Assembly: GCA_002700095.1 (NCBI GenBank)
Contig: PACL01000063.1
Location: forward strand, 1-64,000
Reading direction: 5' to 3'
Source: Fulvimarina sp.
Lineage (GTDB): Bacteria > Pseudomonadota > Alphaproteobacteria > Rhizobiales > Rhizobiaceae
Length of the DNA stretch: 64,000 bases
In this document: piece after piece, positions 62,355 to 64,000 of the stretch
Layout of the letters: every line of letters starts with the position of its first letter
Numbering within the stretch: position 1 is the stretch's first letter
Made by a program: the position numbers and the translations under genes
The notes under the pieces: model-generated
The model's database searches: none
What the model was told of the DNA's origin: nothing
What the model saw: the letters and a program-made list of their open reading frames with translations, nothing else

Positions 62355-63980
62355 CTAGCCCTTCTTCGGCCGCCGCGGGCCACCGGCGCCACCGGCACCG
62401 CTGCTCGGACGGGGGCCGCCAGCGCCCTTGCCGGGCCGCTGGCCAGCGTCGCTTCTGGTCGGCCGCTGGCCTCCGGACCCACCGGCCGGCTTCCCGCCCA
62501 TCCGCTTCTTGCCCATGCGCTGGGTCGGATCGACGGCGCGGGGCTTGTCGGCGCGCTCGGCCATGGCTTCCTGACTGGCGGCCTTCTTCGGGCCCATCGG
62601 CCGGCCGCCGGGGGCGATCCAGACATTGGTCAGGCGGCGGGTGCCGAGCGGCGGACGCGCCGGGCGATCGGCCGGGGCCTCGCCGCGCTTGCCGTCACCG
62701 AAGCTCTTGTCGCCGAACTTCTTGTCGCCGAATTTTCGATCGCCGGACTTGCCCTCGCCGAACTTCTTGTCGCCGAAACCGCCGCGGGCCGGCCGGTCGG
62801 CGGAAAAGCGCTTCGGGCCGCGGCCCTCGTCGCGGTCACCCGATCCGAAGCGCTGCTCGCCGTCACGCGCGCTGCTGCGGCCACGCTGCGGCTTGTCGCC
62901 GAAGGACTTTCCGGCATGGTCGGCGCGGGGCGGACGGCCGGAGTTCCCGGGACCCTCGGACCGTGCCGGACGGCCTGCGCCCTCCGAACGGGCGGGACGC
63001 CCTGCCCCGGCCGCGCGGGCGGGACGCTCGGCGGGCTTGCCGCGGGCCGGGCGGTCGGAGCGGGGGTCGAGGCGGCCGAGGGCATCCTCGCGATCGTCCT
63101 CGCGCTGGCGCTTGCGGTTCGGCGCGGTCTCGGCGCGGCTCTTCCTCGCTTCACCATCCTTGGCGCGGGGCGCCCGCTCGGGGGCGACCGGCTTGTTGGA
63201 GAATTCGTTGATGATCGGCGCGTCGAAATCGGCACCGGCCTCCTCGATCAGCCGGGGGCCGAGCTGGTCGCGCAGCGTCTTGCCATGGATCTCGCGCACC
63301 GCGCCTTCCTTGAGGTCGGCCAGCTGGAACGGCCCGTAGGACAGGCGGATCAGCCGGTTGACGTCGAGGCCGAGATGGCCGAGCACGCGCTTGACCTCGC
63401 GGTTCTTGCCTTCGCGCAGGCCGAGGGTCAGCCAGACATTCGAGCCCTGCTCCCGGTCGAGGGTGGCCTCGATGGCGCCGTAGAAGACGCCGTCGATGGC
63501 GATGCCCTCGCGCAGTTCGTCGAGCCTGGCCTGATCGATCGAGCCATGGGCGCGCACCCGGTAGCGGCGCAGCCAGCCGGTCGCCGGCAGCTCCAGCACC
63601 CGGGCGAGGCCGCCGTCATTGGTGAGAAGCAGCAGGCCCTCGGTGGTGATGTCGAGGCGGCCGATGGTGAGAACGCGCGGCATCTCCGCCGGCAGCTTCT
63701 CGAAGACCGTGGGGCGGCCTTCCGGATCCTTGTTGGTGGTGACGAGGCCGGAGGGCTTGTGGAACAGCCACAGCCGGGTCCGCTCGATCGCCGGAAGCGC
63801 GTCGCCGTCGATGGTGATGCGATCCTTCGGGCCGACGTCGAGGGCCGGCGTCTCCAGGATCTTGCCGTTCACCGCCACGCGGCCCTCGGCGATCATCGCC
63901 TCGGCGTCGCGGCGCGAGGCGACACCGGCCCGGGCGAGCCGGCGCGCGATGCGCATGGTCAGCGCCGCTTCGTTGGACAC
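62355..63980 (-). CDS. rluB: Ribosomal large-subunit pseudouridine synthase B with long basic tail (may extend past window)
   Basis: 541 aa visible from a GTG at 63980; the frame stays open to the window edge, so a few more N-terminal residues may exist. Alternative ATG at 63956. S4 RNA-binding domain (about residues 10-55: RIARRLARAGVASRRDAEAM), then the RsuA/RluB catalytic domain with GRLDITTEGLLLLTNDGGLA (catalytic Asp110) and LREGKNREVKRVLGHLGL. From about residue 255 the protein is a low-complexity tail of 285 residues rich in Arg, Gly, Lys, Pro and Asp, with FGDKKFG-like repeats, typical of alphaproteobacterial RluB but long. Confidence 0.92.
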   Translation of the reverse strand: MSNEAALTMRIARRLARAGVASRRDAEAMIAEGRVAVNGKILETPALDVGPKDRITIDGDALPAIERTRLWLFHKPSGLVTTNKDPEGRPTVFEKLPAEMPRVLTIGRLDITTEGLLLLTNDGGLARVLELPATGWLRRYRVRAHGSIDQARLDELREGIAIDGVFYGAIEATLDREQGSNVWLTLGLREGKNREVKRVLGHLGLDVNRLIRLSYGPFQLADLKEGAVREIHGKTLRDQLGPRLIEEAGADFDAPIINEFSNKPVAPERAPRAKDGEARKSRAETAPNRKRQREDDREDALGRLDPRSDRPARGKPAERPARAAGAGRPARSEGAGRPARSEGPGNSGRPPRADHAGKSFGDKPQRGRSSARDGEQRFGSGDRDEGRGPKRFSADRPARGGFGDKKFGEGKSGDRKFGDKKFGDKSFGDGKRGEAPADRPARPPLGTRRLTNVWIAPGGRPMGPKKAASQEAMAERADKPRAVDPTQRMGKKRMGGKPAGGSGGQRPTRSDAGQRPGKGAGGPRPSSGAGGAGGPRRPKKG

Positions 63981-64000
63981 ATCGCCCGCGGCCGCCGGGG

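Overview
The window is a GC-rich (roughly 65-68%) stretch of alphaproteobacterial chromosome. Several features point to the Hyphomicrobiales (Rhizobiales): an Omp19-type Inh-domain lipoprotein, a degenerate cell-cycle-type histidine kinase, a large-form NAD-glutamate dehydrogenase, an Irr/ICE-like iron box, a possible serC leader RNA and rhizobial-type intergenic palindromes. An Aurantimonadaceae-like genome would fit, but genus and species cannot be read from the sequence. No rRNA, tRNA, CRISPR array, transposase or phage gene was recognised.

Layout. 1-2.3 kb: the end of a histidine-kinase-like gene whose phospho-acceptor His is replaced by Ser, then a class I methyltransferase. 2.1-5.1 kb: a ferric-iron ABC importer (binding protein and fused permease, no ATPase) behind an ICE-like operator. 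5.4-9.2 kb: a small four-helix membrane protein and a secreted PQQ dehydrogenase (sldBA-like order), then a low-complexity secreted protein. 9.3-15 kb: acetoacetyl-CoA synthetase, an AsmA-like protein and an unknown secreted protein. 15-19.1 kb: a complete putrescine/spermidine ABC operon (potFGHI order). 19.2-25 kb: an acetyltransferase, an LpxO/OlsC-like lipid hydroxylase, a DUF1036 protein, a probable pseudogene, two tandem paralogous membrane proteins and rpsU. 25.5-31.7 kb: a TPR lipoprotein, an acetyltransferase, the serine-biosynthesis pair serC/serA and an FkbM-type methyltransferase.

32-44.7 kb: an RlpA-like protein, a large secreted alpha/beta hydrolase, a two-domain flavin monooxygenase, a 54-aa DUF1328 protein, ZapE, Omp19, then an 83-aa membrane protein, PdxY and beta-carbonic anhydrase in a likely operon, and a LemA-TPM-TPM set. 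45.5-48.3 kb is a compact accessory insert with visibly lower GC: a DUF3800 protein, an unknown 265-aa protein and a PIN-domain nuclease translationally coupled to it. It sits between repeat-rich noncoding DNA and the housekeeping NAD-glutamate dehydrogenase gene (48.4-53.3 kb). 53.4-64 kb: a 43-aa basic protein, a GAF-PAS-GGDEF-EAL c-di-GMP protein, a UMF1-type transporter, an operon of two M16 peptidases plus a patatin, and the RNA-modification pair rluB/rsmD running off the right edge.

Most of the window is ordinary core metabolism, transport and envelope upkeep. The best candidate for something undescribed is the 46.6-48.0 kb couplet (unknown protein plus PIN nuclease), which has the layout of a toxin-antitoxin or defence module. 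The histidine-less kinase and the sldBA-like quinoprotein pair come next.
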